Of a stretch of 64,000 nucleotides of DNA, positions 19,487-28,632 are shown one piece after another (the first letter of the stretch is position 1; each line of letters starts with the position of its first letter). Position numbers and translations under genes: made by a program. The notes beneath the pieces were generated by a model, which saw only the letters and a program-made list of their open reading frames with translations, did not search any database and was not told the origin of the DNA. The DNA is from an uncultured Paracoccaceae bacterium. Lineage in GTDB: Bacteria; Pseudomonadota; Alphaproteobacteria; Rhodobacterales; Rhodobacteraceae. Location of the stretch: the NCBI GenBank assembly GCA_913062865.1, contig CAJXWO010000003.1:29566-93565 (forward strand), in the 5' to 3' direction.

Positions 19487-19517
19487 CAAAAAAACCCGGG
19501 CGCCATTGGCGCCCGGG
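19487..19517 (-). terminator. Intrinsic terminator after amtB
   Basis: Read on the minus strand, CCCGGGCGCC pairs with GGCGCCCGGG around a three-base loop and is followed by seven Ts. It lies 37 bases after the amtB stop and faces the rhodanese terminator. Confidence 0.92.
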
Positions 19518-19553
19518 ATACTCTTTCAGGCTGAAAAGGGAGGGAGAGAAAGA

Positions 19554-20864
19554 TCAGCCCTTGGAGAAGTCGGGATAGGCTTCCATGCCCATTTCCGAGG
19601 TGTCGAGACCATTGATCTCGGCCTCTTCGCTGACGCGGATGCCCAGGACGGCCTTGAGGATGAACCACAGGACCAGCGACGCCACGAAGGTGAAGACACC
19701 GTAGGCGATGATGCCGGTGATCTGGGCGCCGATGGTGGCCGAGCCCGAGAAGGCCACGGCGATGGTGCCCCAGATGCCTGCGAACAGGTGCACCGGGATC
19801 GCACCGACCACGTCGTCGATCTTGAGCTTGTCGAGCAGCGGCACGGTCAGGACTACGATCACGCCACCAACGCCACCGATCAGGAGCGAACCGAAGAGCG
19901 ACGGCGCCAGCGGTTCGGCGGTGATCGACACGAGACCCGCCAGAGCGCCGTTGAGCACCATGGTCAGGTCGGGCTTCTTGTACAGCACCTGGGTCAGGAT
20001 CAGGGCCACGACGGCACCGGATGCGGCGGCCATGTTGGTGTTGGCAAAGATCCGGCCCACATCGGTGATGTCACCCACGGTACCAGCCGCCAGCTGCGAG
20101 CCGCCGTTGAAGCCGAACCAACCCAGCCACAGAATGAACGTGCCCAGTGTGGCAAGAGCGAGGTTCGAGCCCGGCATCGGGTTGACCTTGCCATCCTTGT
20201 ACTTGCCCAGACGCGGGCCCAGCACCAGCGCACCGGCCAGAGCGGCCCAGCCACCCACGGAGTGTACCACGGTCGAGCCGGCAAAGTCCGAGAAGCCCAG
20301 CTGCGACAGCCAGCCGCCGCCCCACTGCCACGACCCGGAGATCGGATAGAAGATGCCGGTCAGCACGACAACGAAGATCAGGAACGGCCACAGCTTGATG
20401 CGTTCGGCCAGCGCGCCGGAGACGATCGAGGCGGTCGCCGCGACGAACATCAGCTGAAAGAAGAAGTCCGAGGCCACTGACGCGTAATCGAGCGATGCGT
20501 CCGCCGCGGCAAGACCCACGGGTTCGAGCGATGTCGGCACGAAGTTGAACGCGAAATAGCCGTTGAAGTCGCCCGGGTACATCAGGTTGAAGCCGACGAG
20601 CCAGTACATGATCGCCGCGATCGAGAAGAGCGCGATGTTCTTCGTCAACTGCATGGTGACGTTCTTGGACCGCACGAGGCCGGCTTCAAGCATCGCAAAG
20701 CCCGCTGCCATCCAGAACACCAGGAAACCGCCCACCAGGAACAGCAGGGTGGTCATGATATACGGGCCGATCTCGTCGAAGCCCGGCGCAGCATCCTGCG
20801 CGAACGCGGCGACAGGAAGCACGCCGAGTGCCGCTGCAGCCGTCAGTGTCTTGAGATAATTCAT
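19554..20864 (-). CDS. amtB: Ammonium transporter AmtB
   Basis: A 436-residue Amt family channel with an N-terminal signal sequence (residues 1-22, ending VAAFAQ) and eleven predicted helices. Recognisable family segments are FWMAAGFAMLEAGLVRSKN, GFSDFAGSTVVHSVGGWAAL with the first pore histidine, and VVGAIPVHLFAGIWGT with the second. The start MNYLKTL was chosen because it begins the signal peptide and follows GGGGAAAAAACGG. It is the second gene after glnK, 28 bases away, the usual PII-Amt pairing in which GlnK plugs the channel under nitrogen sufficiency. Confidence 0.96.
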   Translation of the reverse strand: MNYLKTLTAAAALGVLPVAAFAQDAAPGFDEIGPYIMTTLLFLVGGFLVFWMAAGFAMLEAGLVRSKNVTMQLTKNIALFSIAAIMYWLVGFNLMYPGDFNGYFAFNFVPTSLEPVGLAAADASLDYASVASDFFFQLMFVAATASIVSGALAERIKLWPFLIFVVVLTGIFYPISGSWQWGGGWLSQLGFSDFAGSTVVHSVGGWAALAGALVLGPRLGKYKDGKVNPMPGSNLALATLGTFILWLGWFGFNGGSQLAAGTVGDITDVGRIFANTNMAAASGAVVALILTQVLYKKPDLTMVLNGALAGLVSITAEPLAPSLFGSLLIGGVGGVIVVLTVPLLDKLKIDDVVGAIPVHLFAGIWGTIAVAFSGSATIGAQITGIIAYGVFTFVASLVLWFILKAVLGIRVSEEAEINGLDTSEMGMEAYPDFSKG

Positions 20865-20892
20865 ATCCGTTTTTTCCCCTATGATCGCCGCT

Positions 20893-21231
20893 TTAAAGGG
20901 CATCGTCGTTGGTTTCGCCGGTACGCACGCGCACGGCCTGCGCCAGATCCAGAACGAAGATCTTGCCGTCGCCGATCTTGCCGGTCTGGGCGGTCTTGGT
21001 GATGGTTTCGATCACCTGGTCGGCCATGGCCGCGTTGCAGGCGATCTCGAGCTTGATCTTGGGCACGAAGTTCACGGCGTATTCCGCGCCGCGGTAGATC
21101 TCGGTATGGCCGGACTGGGAGCCGAAACCCTTGATTTCGGTCACCATCATTCCGCGCACACCGATTTCCGTCAGGGCTTCGCGGACCTCTTCAAGCTTGA
21201 ATGGCTTGATTGTCGCTATGATGAATTTCAC
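20893..21231 (-). CDS. glnK: PII nitrogen-regulatory protein GlnK
   Basis: A 112-residue PII trimer protein. The uridylylation site Tyr51 lies in the T-loop GHTEIYRGAEY, and the C-terminal KIGDGKIFVLDL forms the ATP/2-oxoglutarate site. I chose a GTG start (VKFIIATIKPF) because the length and Tyr51 numbering then match the family; AAAGGGGACC precedes it. Linkage to amtB marks it as GlnK rather than GlnB. Three copies of an 8-base TTGCACAA motif lie 115-160 bases upstream and may be regulatory. Confidence 0.95.
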   Translation of the reverse strand: MKFIIATIKPFKLEEVREALTEIGVRGMMVTEIKGFGSQSGHTEIYRGAEYAVNFVPKIKLEIACNAAMADQVIETITKTAQTGKIGDGKIFVLDLAQAVRVRTGETNDDAL

Positions 21232-21345
21232 CTTGGTCCCCTTTCGCTTGGGAGGGCAGTTGCTGCGTTGCACAGGCAGAAAACTGACCTGAACCCCGGA
21301 AATGAACAGAATGTGGGCGGTTTCGAAGGCTTAAACGGGGCTACA

Positions 21346-21393
21346 TTGCACAAAATTTGCACAAATAACCTTCTGTGCTGAAAACTTGTGCAA
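21346..21393. promoter_or_regulatory. Three TTGCACAA-type half-sites upstream of glnK
   Basis: TTGCACAA occurs at 21346-21353 and again at 21357-21364, 11 bases apart, and in the opposite orientation (TTGTGCAA) at 21386-21393. NtrC sites contain TGCAC/GTGCA half-sites, so NtrC control of glnK-amtB is a reasonable reading. No convincing sigma-54 -24/-12 pair was seen. The sites also lie upstream of the divergent penicillin-binding protein gene. Confidence 0.4.
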
Positions 21394-21486
21394 ATCAAAA
21401 ATGAACCAGATGTCGCACTGGCCTCTACTTTCGGAGCTTCAAAGGATATTGTCAGGCAAAAGAGCAGGTCCCGGGCAGGACATGAC

Positions 21487-23619
21487 ATGAGTGATTCACG
21501 GAAAAAATCCTCCAGGCTGGTGGCTGACCGTCGCTATCCGTCAAAGCGCAAATCCACGGCCAAGCCGAAGCGCAAGGCGCGCGCGGCCCGCGCGCCGGCC
21601 CGGCGCGGCATCCTTTCGCGCCTCTTCGGTTGGATCTTCCGCCTGATCTGGCGCCTGGTCAGCCGAAGCGCGCTCGTGGTCGTGCTGCTGGTGGGACTGG
21701 CGGTGGCCTATACCTACACCACGCTTCCCGGCGCGATGGACCTTCTGGACGGGCGGGCGCGGGGGTCCGTCACGCTTCTGGACCGCGACGGCGAGGTGTT
21801 CGCCTGGCGCGGCGATCAGTTCGGCGGTGCGATCACGGCCGATACCGTCAGCCCGCATCTGAAGAACGCGATCGTCGCTACCGAGGACAAACGCTTTTAC
21901 TGGCACCCCGGCATAGACCCGCGTGGTATTGCCAGCGCCATCCGCATCAACCTGCGCGAAGGGCGCGGCCCGCTGTCGGGCCATGGCGGGTCGACCATCA
22001 CGCAACAGACGGCCAAGCTTTTGTGCCTGGGCGAACCTTATGATCCCGACCAATGGGACTCCGAGGCCGCTTACGAGGCCGACTGCCGCCGCACCACGCT
22101 GTGGCGCAAGGTCAAGGAGGCGATCTTTGCCATGGCGATGGAGGCCAAGTACTCCAAGGACGAGATCCTGACGATCTACATGAACCGCGCCTTTCTGGGA
22201 GCCGGCGCGCGCGGGTTCGAAGCGGCAAGCCAGCGCTATTTCGGCAAATCCGCCGCCGAGGTGTCCCCGGCCGAGGCCGCGATGCTGGCAGGTCTGCTGG
22301 TCGCGCCCACGCGCTATGCGCCCACCAATGACCTGGGGCGTTCGCAGAACCGCGCCGCGGTCATTGTCCGGCTGATGGAAGAGCAGGGTTACCTCGACGC
22401 GGCGGCAGCGCAAAGCGCGCTGGCCAATCCCGCCGAGCTTTCCGAGGCCGCAGAGCAGAAGGCCGGTGGCTATTTCGCAGACTGGGTGATGTCGTCAGGG
22501 CCCGATTTCTTCACACGCAACACGACCGAGGACGTGATCATTCGCACCACCCTCGATCGCCGCATCCAGCGCGCGGCCGAAGAGGCGCTGACCCATGTCT
22601 TCGAAACCAGGGTGAGAGAGGGATCGAAGGCACAGGCGGCCATTGTCGTGATGTCGGCGGATGGCGCGGTGCGCGGCATGGTCGGCGGACGCAAGACCAA
22701 GGTGTCGGGTGCGTTCAACCGCGCCACCCAGGCCTTGCGGCAGACCGGGTCGGCCTTCAAGCCATTCGTCTACGCCGCCGCCATGGAATTGGGCCACGAG
22801 CCGAACTCCACCGTTGTGGACGAGCCTTTGACGCTCGACGTGCCGGGTTCGGGGCCGTGGTCGCCCAAGAACTACACCAACAATCACTACGGCCGGGTCA
22901 CCCTGACCGAAGCCTTGCAGAATTCGCTCAACATTCCCGCGGTCAAGGTGTCCGAGGCCGTGGGCCGCGAAAACGTGCGCAAGATCGCCAGCGATTTCGG
23001 CATCGAAAGCGATCTGGATGCCGGGCCCGCGCTTGCGCTGGGCACGTCGGAATCCACCTTGATCGAGATGACAGGCGCCTATGCAGGCATCCTGAACGGG
23101 GGGTCGTCCGTGACACCCTACGGTCTGGTAGAGCTGCGCATCCAGGGCGAGAACGCGCCGATGATGGAGGCCGATGGCGGGATCGGAGAGCGGGTGATCC
23201 GTGAAGAGGCCGCGCAAAAGCTGATTTACATGATGCACCAGGTCGTGGCCGAGGGCACGGGCAAGCGCGCCCAGATCCCGGGATGGGAGGTCGCGGGCAA
23301 GACCGGCACGACACAGGCCGCGCGGGATGCCTGGTTCCTGGGCTTCACAGCGGAGTATGTGGCCGGGGTCTGGATGGGCTATGATGACAACACCCCCCTG
23401 ACCGGCGTGACGGGCAGCGGATTGCCGGCCGAGATCTGGCGCGAAACCATGCAGCGGGTCCATGAGGGGCTCGCGCCACGCCCGCTGCCGATGCTGCGCC
23501 CACAACCGGCGCGGCACCAGCCCCGGACCGACGGCCCGGACCGACAGCCCGGCGCGGGAGACGCCGAGACCGTGTTGCAGCAGGTTTTGCGCGACCTCTT
23601 GGGCGGCGGCAACCGCTAG
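21487..23619 (+). CDS. Class A penicillin-binding protein (PBP1A-type)
   Basis: A 710-residue bifunctional peptidoglycan synthase. The N-terminal 60 residues are very basic and cytoplasmic, followed by one transmembrane helix (about 60-77). The GT51 glycosyltransferase domain has the catalytic glutamate in ATEDKRFYWHPG (Glu133) and GHGGSTITQQ. The transpeptidase has Ser422 and Lys425 in TGSAFKPF, SLN, and KTGTT. The C-terminal tail is proline- and arginine-rich. The start ATG at 21487 follows GGGCAGGAC. It is monocistronic, divergent from glnK and convergent with mlaC. Confidence 0.93.
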   Translation: MSDSRKKSSRLVADRRYPSKRKSTAKPKRKARAARAPARRGILSRLFGWIFRLIWRLVSRSALVVVLLVGLAVAYTYTTLPGAMDLLDGRARGSVTLLDRDGEVFAWRGDQFGGAITADTVSPHLKNAIVATEDKRFYWHPGIDPRGIASAIRINLREGRGPLSGHGGSTITQQTAKLLCLGEPYDPDQWDSEAAYEADCRRTTLWRKVKEAIFAMAMEAKYSKDEILTIYMNRAFLGAGARGFEAASQRYFGKSAAEVSPAEAAMLAGLLVAPTRYAPTNDLGRSQNRAAVIVRLMEEQGYLDAAAAQSALANPAELSEAAEQKAGGYFADWVMSSGPDFFTRNTTEDVIIRTTLDRRIQRAAEEALTHVFETRVREGSKAQAAIVVMSADGAVRGMVGGRKTKVSGAFNRATQALRQTGSAFKPFVYAAAMELGHEPNSTVVDEPLTLDVPGSGPWSPKNYTNNHYGRVTLTEALQNSLNIPAVKVSEAVGRENVRKIASDFGIESDLDAGPALALGTSESTLIEMTGAYAGILNGGSSVTPYGLVELRIQGENAPMMEADGGIGERVIREEAAQKLIYMMHQVVAEGTGKRAQIPGWEVAGKTGTTQAARDAWFLGFTAEYVAGVWMGYDDNTPLTGVTGSGLPAEIWRETMQRVHEGLAPRPLPMLRPQPARHQPRTDGPDRQPGAGDAETVLQQVLRDLLGGGNR

Positions 23620-23661
23620 GCGGATCCCGTCCTGGTCTTGCACCGGGACCTCCTGTCACGG

Positions 23662-24270
23662 TCAGCTTGCGCTGCGCAGATCCTGGATCATCGCGTCAAT
23701 ATTGCCGCCGCGGCGGTCGATCATCGCGCCGATCTCGGTTCGTTCGGTCAGAAGCAGGTTCACCCCTTCGATGAACATGTTGAAGAACAGCTCGGTCCCT
23801 GTGCGGTCTGACACATGGAAGGTGACGGTGAACGGATCCTCTCCACGCAGGTAGGCAGTGGTCTCGACCTCGTACCAGTTCTTGACCGCCTTCACACCCT
23901 CGACCTCGAGCCGGCCCCCGATGAACTCGCGGAAGCGCTTGCCGTACTTGCGCGCGATATAGGACTGAAACGCATCCGAAAACGCGCGCTTCTGGGCGGT
24001 CGACGCGCGGCGCCCATCGACACCCATCGCGTAGGCCGAGATATAGGACGTGTCCGAATAGCGCGCGAAGATGCGTTCGAAATCGCCATACATCGCTTGC
24101 TCGGACTTGCCCGAGGCGATCACCCTGTTGATTTCGGCCACCAGGCTGTTCACCAGCCGGGTCGCGCCGGTTTCGGTCAGCGCAACGGCGGCGCCGGGGG
24201 CCACAGCCAGACTGGCGCCCACGGCGGCAAAGCCGGTCAGAAAGGTGCGGCGGGTGCGGTCAACGACCAT
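23662..24270 (-). CDS. mlaC: MlaC-type periplasmic phospholipid-binding protein
   Basis: A 202-residue MlaC/Ttg2D family protein. The N terminus carries a twin-arginine-like signal (RTRRTFLTGFAAVGASLAVA), with cleavage probably near residue 30. The mature part (FERIFARYSDTSYISAYAMG, SYIARKYGKRFREFIGG) is typical of the MlaC lipid-carrier fold. MlaC shuttles phospholipids between the outer-membrane lipoprotein MlaA and the inner-membrane MlaFEDB transporter. It starts one base after the mlaA stop. The inner-membrane components are not in the window. Confidence 0.9.
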   Translation of the reverse strand: MVVDRTRRTFLTGFAAVGASLAVAPGAAVALTETGATRLVNSLVAEINRVIASGKSEQAMYGDFERIFARYSDTSYISAYAMGVDGRRASTAQKRAFSDAFQSYIARKYGKRFREFIGGRLEVEGVKAVKNWYEVETTAYLRGEDPFTVTFHVSDRTGTELFFNMFIEGVNLLLTERTEIGAMIDRRGGNIDAMIQDLRSAS

Positions 24271-24271
24271 G

Positions 24272-25033
24272 TCAGAACCCCTCGGTATCGAGTGCAAACG
24301 GATCGATCTCTTCTTCTGCCGGCGCGGCCATGCCCAGCTCGAAGCGACGGTTCTGCAGATACAGAAGCCGCGCCTGCGCATAGCTGTCCGCGCTGTCGTA
24401 CAGGATGGAGTCCACCGTCTCGGAGAAGCGTCCGCGCGCGCCCACGCCATCGACGATCCGCACCCCCGTCGCGATGTTGCGATCGACCCGCGGCAGGATC
24501 GCGCGGGTCGGATCAAGCACGAAATCCACCACCATCCCTGTGGTGTCGCGTTGAGTCGACGGCCCAACAAAGGGCAGCTCCTGGTAGTGGCCTTCGCCCA
24601 CGCCCCAGACATGCAGTGTTTCGCCGAAATCCGTGTCATCCTTGGGCAGGCCCAGCTCTGACGACGGGTCGAACATGCCCGCGAACCCTGCGGTGGAGTT
24701 AATGAGGAACCGCAGTGTATTGCTGCTGGCCATACGCAGATCGCCCTGCAACAGATTGTTCACGACTTGGCCAGGCAACGACAGGTTGTCGGACACGTTC
24801 GACACAACGATCTCCACGTCATCCGGCATCGTGTCGGAATACGCCACCGCCACCGGTCGCAGGATCTGGCGGTCCCGGTTTTTGTTGAAGGCGTGGATCT
24901 TGCGGTTCTGGGCTTCGTAGGGATCGTTGATCGCCTGCGAAACGTCGGGCCCCGGCGCACCGCACCCTGCAAGACCGACGGCCACCACCAAGGCTGCGAT
25001 TGGGCGGGCAGGGCGAAGAAAACTGCGAAACAT
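24272..25033 (-). CDS. mlaA: MlaA/VacJ outer-membrane lipoprotein
   Basis: A 253-residue VacJ family lipoprotein that removes phospholipids from the outer leaflet of the outer membrane. The signal peptide ends in a lipobox (VGLAGC). Family segments NDPYEAQNRKIHAFN, LRFLINSTAGFAGMFDP and YQELPFVGPSTQRDT are clear. I chose the second of two closely spaced ATGs, at 25033, because AGGA lies at proper distance only for that one. The acidic C-terminal tail (PAEEEIDPF) is short. It forms an operon with mlaC. Confidence 0.94.
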   Translation of the reverse strand: MFRSFLRPARPIAALVVAVGLAGCGAPGPDVSQAINDPYEAQNRKIHAFNKNRDRQILRPVAVAYSDTMPDDVEIVVSNVSDNLSLPGQVVNNLLQGDLRMASSNTLRFLINSTAGFAGMFDPSSELGLPKDDTDFGETLHVWGVGEGHYQELPFVGPSTQRDTTGMVVDFVLDPTRAILPRVDRNIATGVRIVDGVGARGRFSETVDSILYDSADSYAQARLLYLQNRRFELGMAAPAEEEIDPFALDTEGF

Positions 25034-25276
25034 GGGCATGTCCTGTACATCGGCTTGACACGCTAGGTAATCCAATCGCGCGCCAAACCCAGCAGCCCGG
25101 AACAGAGATTGCCGGGATGTGACCATTTTGGAACAAACAGGCGCAGGGGCCAGCGTCTTGTGCCTTTGCCGGCAAAAGAGGGCGAAAGCCTGCCGAACAC
25201 CGGCTGGGATTGTCGCTTTTCAAAGCAGGGTTGCCCGCGTAGCGTGCCCCGCGACACAGTCCCGGAGGTTTGTCCC

Positions 25277-25738
25277 ATGAGCACTATCGAAACCCGTCTT
25301 GCCGAACTGGGGGTGACCCTGCCCGACGCGCCGGCGCCCGCCGCCAACTATGTGCCCTTCGTGCAAGTGGGCGATCTGGTCCATATCTCGGGCCAGATCT
25401 CGAACGAGGACGGCACGCTCATCACTGGCAAGCTGGGCGACACGATGACGACCGAGGAGGGCGCGGCAGCGGCCAAGACCTGTGCGATCGCGCTTCTGGC
25501 CCAGGTCAAGGCAGCCTGCGGCGGCGATCTGGATCGTCTGGTGCGGGTGGTCAAGCTGGTGGGCTTCGTCAACTCTACCGTCGATTTCACCGAACAGCCC
25601 AAGGTCGTGAATGGCGCATCCGACTTTATGGTCGAGGCGCTGGGCGACAAGGGCCGCCATGCGCGCTCTGCCGTCTCCGCCGCAAGCCTGCCACTGGGCG
25701 TAGCGGTCGAGATCGAAGGCATCTTCCAGATCGCATGA
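25277..25738 (+). CDS. RidA/YjgF family enamine/imine deaminase
   Basis: A 153-residue Rid family protein. RidA enzymes hydrolyse reactive enamine and imine intermediates such as 2-aminoacrylate. The pattern VHISGQISNEDGTLITG near the N terminus and GDKGRHARSAVSAASLPLGVAVEIEG near the C terminus, with its conserved arginine, fits the longer YjgH-like subgroup. The ATG at 25277 follows CCGGAGG. It overlaps the next gene by four bases (ATGA) and opens a four-gene operon. The exact Rid subgroup substrate is not known. Confidence 0.88.
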   Translation: MSTIETRLAELGVTLPDAPAPAANYVPFVQVGDLVHISGQISNEDGTLITGKLGDTMTTEEGAAAAKTCAIALLAQVKAACGGDLDRLVRVVKLVGFVNSTVDFTEQPKVVNGASDFMVEALGDKGRHARSAVSAASLPLGVAVEIEGIFQIA

Positions 25739-26502
25739 TCCCGCTGCCGCGTGATTTCCTGACCCGGCCCATCGCCCATCGTGCATTGCATGATCGCGCG
25801 TCGGGCCGGCCCGAGAACAGCCGCGCCGCGGTGCGGGCTGCGGTCACGGCGGGCTATGGCATCGAGATCGACCTGCAGCTGTCCGCGGACGGGCGGGCGA
25901 TGGTTTTTCACGACTACGATCTGGGGCGGCTGACAGTCGCACGCGGACCCGTGCGCCAGCGCAGCGCGGCCGAGTTGGGCGCGATCCGGCTCACCGATGC
26001 CAATGACGGCATTCCAACCCTCGAAGAAGTGCTGGAGATCGTCGGTGGCCGCGTGCCCCTGCTGGTCGAGATCAAGGACCAGGATGGTGCACTGGGTCCC
26101 GATGTGGGCCCGCTGGAAAAGGCCACCGCGCATGCGCTGACGGGCTACACCGGTCCCGTTGCGCTCATGTCCTTCAACCCGTATGCGGTGGCCGCCATGG
26201 CCGAGCTTTTGCCCGACATGCCGCGCGGCCTGACCACCTGCGATTTCAACGCCACCGACTGGTCGCTCGTGCCCGAAGCCACGCGCGCCCGGCTGCGGGG
26301 TATTCCCGATGCCGGGCGTGTTGGCGCCAGCTTTATCAGCCACCATTGGGCGGACCTCTCCGCAGATCCGGTGGCAGCGATGCAGGACAAGGGTCTTGCC
26401 GTGCTTTGCTGGACCATCCGCACGCCCGAGGAAGAGGCCACCGCACGCCGGATCGCGCAGAATGTGACCTTCGAAGGCTACCTGCCCTCGCTTCCCGCTT
26501 GA
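25735..26502 (+). CDS. Glycerophosphodiester phosphodiesterase
   Basis: A 255-residue GDPD family protein with a TIM-barrel fold. It contains IAHRALHDR and ENSRAAVRAA (the HR and EN catalytic motif), GIEIDLQLSADG (metal-binding acidic residues) and VFHDYDLGRLT (second catalytic histidine). It hydrolyses glycerophosphodiesters released from phospholipids to glycerol-3-phosphate and an alcohol. There is no signal peptide, so it acts in the cytoplasm, like UgpQ. It is coupled to ridA by an ATGA overlap. Confidence 0.9.
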   Translation: MIPLPRDFLTRPIAHRALHDRASGRPENSRAAVRAAVTAGYGIEIDLQLSADGRAMVFHDYDLGRLTVARGPVRQRSAAELGAIRLTDANDGIPTLEEVLEIVGGRVPLLVEIKDQDGALGPDVGPLEKATAHALTGYTGPVALMSFNPYAVAAMAELLPDMPRGLTTCDFNATDWSLVPEATRARLRGIPDAGRVGASFISHHWADLSADPVAAMQDKGLAVLCWTIRTPEEEATARRIAQNVTFEGYLPSLPA

Positions 26503-26543
26503 AGCGCGCCGCACCGGGGCCAGATATGGCGCAGGAGGCCCAA

Positions 26544-27731
26544 GTGCGCGACGCCATCATCGAAATTCAGGTGCTCGACAGCCTGTCGCAGATCGACGCG
26601 ACGGACTGGGATGCCTGCGCCTGCCCAGAGACGGCCGATGGCGGCCCGCCCATGGACCCGTTCACCACGCACCGCTTTCTCAAGGCACTGGAAGACAGCG
26701 GATCGGTCGGCCCCGGTACAGGATGGGAGCCGCATTACCTGGTCGCACGCAAGGATGGCGGAGTGATCGGGGTCGCGCCGCTTTATGCAAAGAGCCACAG
26801 CCAGGGCGAATACATCTTCGATCACAACTGGGCCCATGCCTACGAACGTGCGGGCGGGCGCTATTACCCCAAGCTGCAGATCGCCGTGCCCTTCACCCCC
26901 GCCACCGGCCGCCGGTTCCTGACCCGCCCGGGCCACGAGGCCGAGGGGCGCGCGGCGCTCACGCGCGGTGCGCTGCAACTGGCGGCCGAGAACAACGTGT
27001 CGTCGGTGCATATAACCTTTTGCACGGAGGACGAGGCCGAGGCAGGGCAGCGGCAAGGGATGCTTTATCGAAAGACCCAGCAATTCCACTGGGTGAATGA
27101 CGGATACGCCAGCATTGACGATTTTCTGGCCACCCTGTCGTCGCGCAAGCGCAAGAACATCCGCAAGGAACGGGAAAAGGCCAATGCCTTTGGCGGCACC
27201 ATTCGCACCCTGACCGGTGACGAGATCCAGCCGCGCCACTGGGACGCGTTCTGGGTCTTCTACCAGGACACCGGCGCCCGGAAATGGGGCACACCCTACC
27301 TGACGCGGGCGTTCTTCGACATCGCCCACGAGGTGCTGCGCGATGACGTGGCGTTGGTCCTGGCCGAGCGTGACGGGCACGAGGTGGCGGGCGCACTAAA
27401 TTTCATCGGGCGTGACGTGCTCTTTGGCCGGTATTGGGGCTGTGTCGAGGATCACCCCTGTCTGCATTTCGAGGCGTGTTATTATCGCGCCATCGACTTT
27501 GCCATCGCGCGCGGACAGAAACGGGTCGAGGCGGGCGCGCAGGGCGCACACAAGCTGGCCCGCGGCTACCTACCGGCGCCGACCCATTCCCTGCACTGGG
27601 TGGCCGATCCGGGGTTCTCCGACGCGATCGCCCGCTACCTGGAAGAGGAAACCGCCGCCATAGACGAGGAAATCGAGGTTCTGACCGACTATGGTCCGTT
27701 CCGAAAAGCACATGTGGAGGAACAGGAATGA
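26544..27731 (+). CDS. FemAB-like acyltransferase family protein (PF04339 type)
   Basis: A 395-residue protein of the GNAT-fold FemAB-like family (COG3146). Recognisable parts are [33 protein letters not shown] and the C-terminal [16 protein letters not shown]. The family is often annotated as peptidoglycan biosynthesis or recognition, but no reaction is established. I chose a GTG start at 26544 because a perfect AGGAGG lies five bases upstream; an ATG at 26526 would place that site inside the coding region. It overlaps the pterin dehydratase gene by four bases. Confidence 0.82.
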   Translation: MRDAIIEIQVLDSLSQIDATDWDACACPETADGGPPMDPFTTHRFLKALEDSGSVGPGTGWEPHYLVARKDGGVIGVAPLYAKSHSQGEYIFDHNWAHAYERAGGRYYPKLQIAVPFTPATGRRFLTRPGHEAEGRAALTRGALQLAAENNVSSVHITFCTEDEAEAGQRQGMLYRKTQQFHWVNDGYASIDDFLATLSSRKRKNIRKEREKANAFGGTIRTLTGDEIQPRHWDAFWVFYQDTGARKWGTPYLTRAFFDIAHEVLRDDVALVLAERDGHEVAGALNFIGRDVLFGRYWGCVEDHPCLHFEACYYRAIDFAIARGQKRVEAGAQGAHKLARGYLPAPTHSLHWVADPGFSDAIARYLEEETAAIDEEIEVLTDYGPFRKAHVEEQE

Positions 27732-28018
27732 CCGAACTGCTGAGCGATACCGCCCGCAAGACCGTGCTGGAGCCGCTGTTTCAAAGCGGCTGGGCCATGG
27801 CCGAAGGGCGCGATGCCATCGAGAAGACCTTTGAATTCGAGGATTTCACCGAGGCCTTCGCCTGGATGACCCGCGCCGCAATGTATGCGGAGAAATGGAA
27901 CCACCACCCCGAATGGTTCAACGTCTACAAGACGGTCAAGGTCACGCTCACCACCCATGATGTGGGCGGCGTGTCGTCACTTGATGCCAAGCTGGCCCGA
28001 AAGATGGATCACCTTTAA
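27728..28018 (+). CDS. phhB: Pterin-4a-carbinolamine dehydratase
   Basis: A 96-residue PCD/DCoH family protein with the active-site motif [14 protein letters not shown], whose two histidines and tryptophan dehydrate 4a-hydroxytetrahydrobiopterin. The C-terminal [19 protein letters not shown] is also typical. In bacteria it supports phenylalanine hydroxylase or molybdopterin-related pterin chemistry; no hydroxylase gene is nearby. It ends the ridA operon, with a GC-rich hairpin after it. Confidence 0.93.
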   Translation: MTELLSDTARKTVLEPLFQSGWAMAEGRDAIEKTFEFEDFTEAFAWMTRAAMYAEKWNHHPEWFNVYKTVKVTLTTHDVGGVSSLDAKLARKMDHL

Positions 28019-28032
28019 GCCAGAGGCTGTGC

Positions 28033-28054
28033 GGCGGGGCCATGAAGCCCCGCC
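28033..28054. terminator. Bidirectional hairpin between convergent genes
   Basis: GGCGGGGC pairs perfectly with GCCCCGCC around CATGAA, between the convergent pterin dehydratase and peroxiredoxin genes. No T-run follows on either side, so it is a weak or structure-dependent terminator. Confidence 0.45.
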
Positions 28055-28062
28055 CAAGGCCG

Positions 28063-28551
28063 TCAGATCGCGGCCAGCATCGCCTCGCCGCCGGTCGCCT
28101 CGCAGGTGCCGGGGCTTTCTTCGATATGCAGCACCTTCACGACGCCGTCCTCGGCATAAAGGGCAAAGCGCTTGGACCGTTCGATCAGCCCGACGGGCGG
28201 CGCGGAAAAGGCCATGCCGATCGCATTGGTGAACGCGCTTTCGGGATCGCCCAGCATGGTGATCCCGGCCTCGCCCGCGCCGGTGGTGTCCGACCAGGCC
28301 TGCATCACGAAGGGGTCGTTGACCGAGATGCAGATGATCTCGTCGACGCCCTTGGCGTCGAACTCGGCCTTGGTGCGCATGAAGCTGGGCACATGGGCCG
28401 TGGTACAGGTGCCGGTAAAGGCACCCGGCACGCCGAAGATGATCACCTTGCGGCCCTTGATCTTGTCGTTCAGCTGGACCGCTGCGGGCCCGTCGCCCCC
28501 CATGGTCATTAAAGTGGCACCGGGCAGTGTGTCCCCTGTCTGGATCGGCAT
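28063..28551 (-). CDS. Peroxiredoxin (Prx5/hybrid type)
   Basis: A 162-residue peroxiredoxin. The peroxidatic Cys49 lies in VPGAFTGTCTTAHVPSF, the PxxxTxxC signature of the Prx5 subfamily. A second cysteine is present near the C terminus in SPGTCEATGGE. It reduces hydrogen and alkyl peroxides, usually with glutaredoxin or thioredoxin. The ATG at 28551 is preceded by GGAGGGAGGCC. It diverges from the ferredoxin reductase gene across 81 bases. Confidence 0.93.
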   Translation of the reverse strand: MPIQTGDTLPGATLMTMGGDGPAAVQLNDKIKGRKVIIFGVPGAFTGTCTTAHVPSFMRTKAEFDAKGVDEIICISVNDPFVMQAWSDTTGAGEAGITMLGDPESAFTNAIGMAFSAPPVGLIERSKRFALYAEDGVVKVLHIEESPGTCEATGGEAMLAAI

Positions 28552-28632
28552 CGCGGCCTCCCTCCAATTGCGTTTCCGTGTGACCGGGATATAGGGTTGC
28601 GCCGGACAACACCAACAGCGCTGGAGAGTTTC

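Noticed and set aside
21232..21345. Sigma-54 promoter for glnK
   Set aside because: No GG-N10-GC pair of acceptable quality was found on the minus strand.
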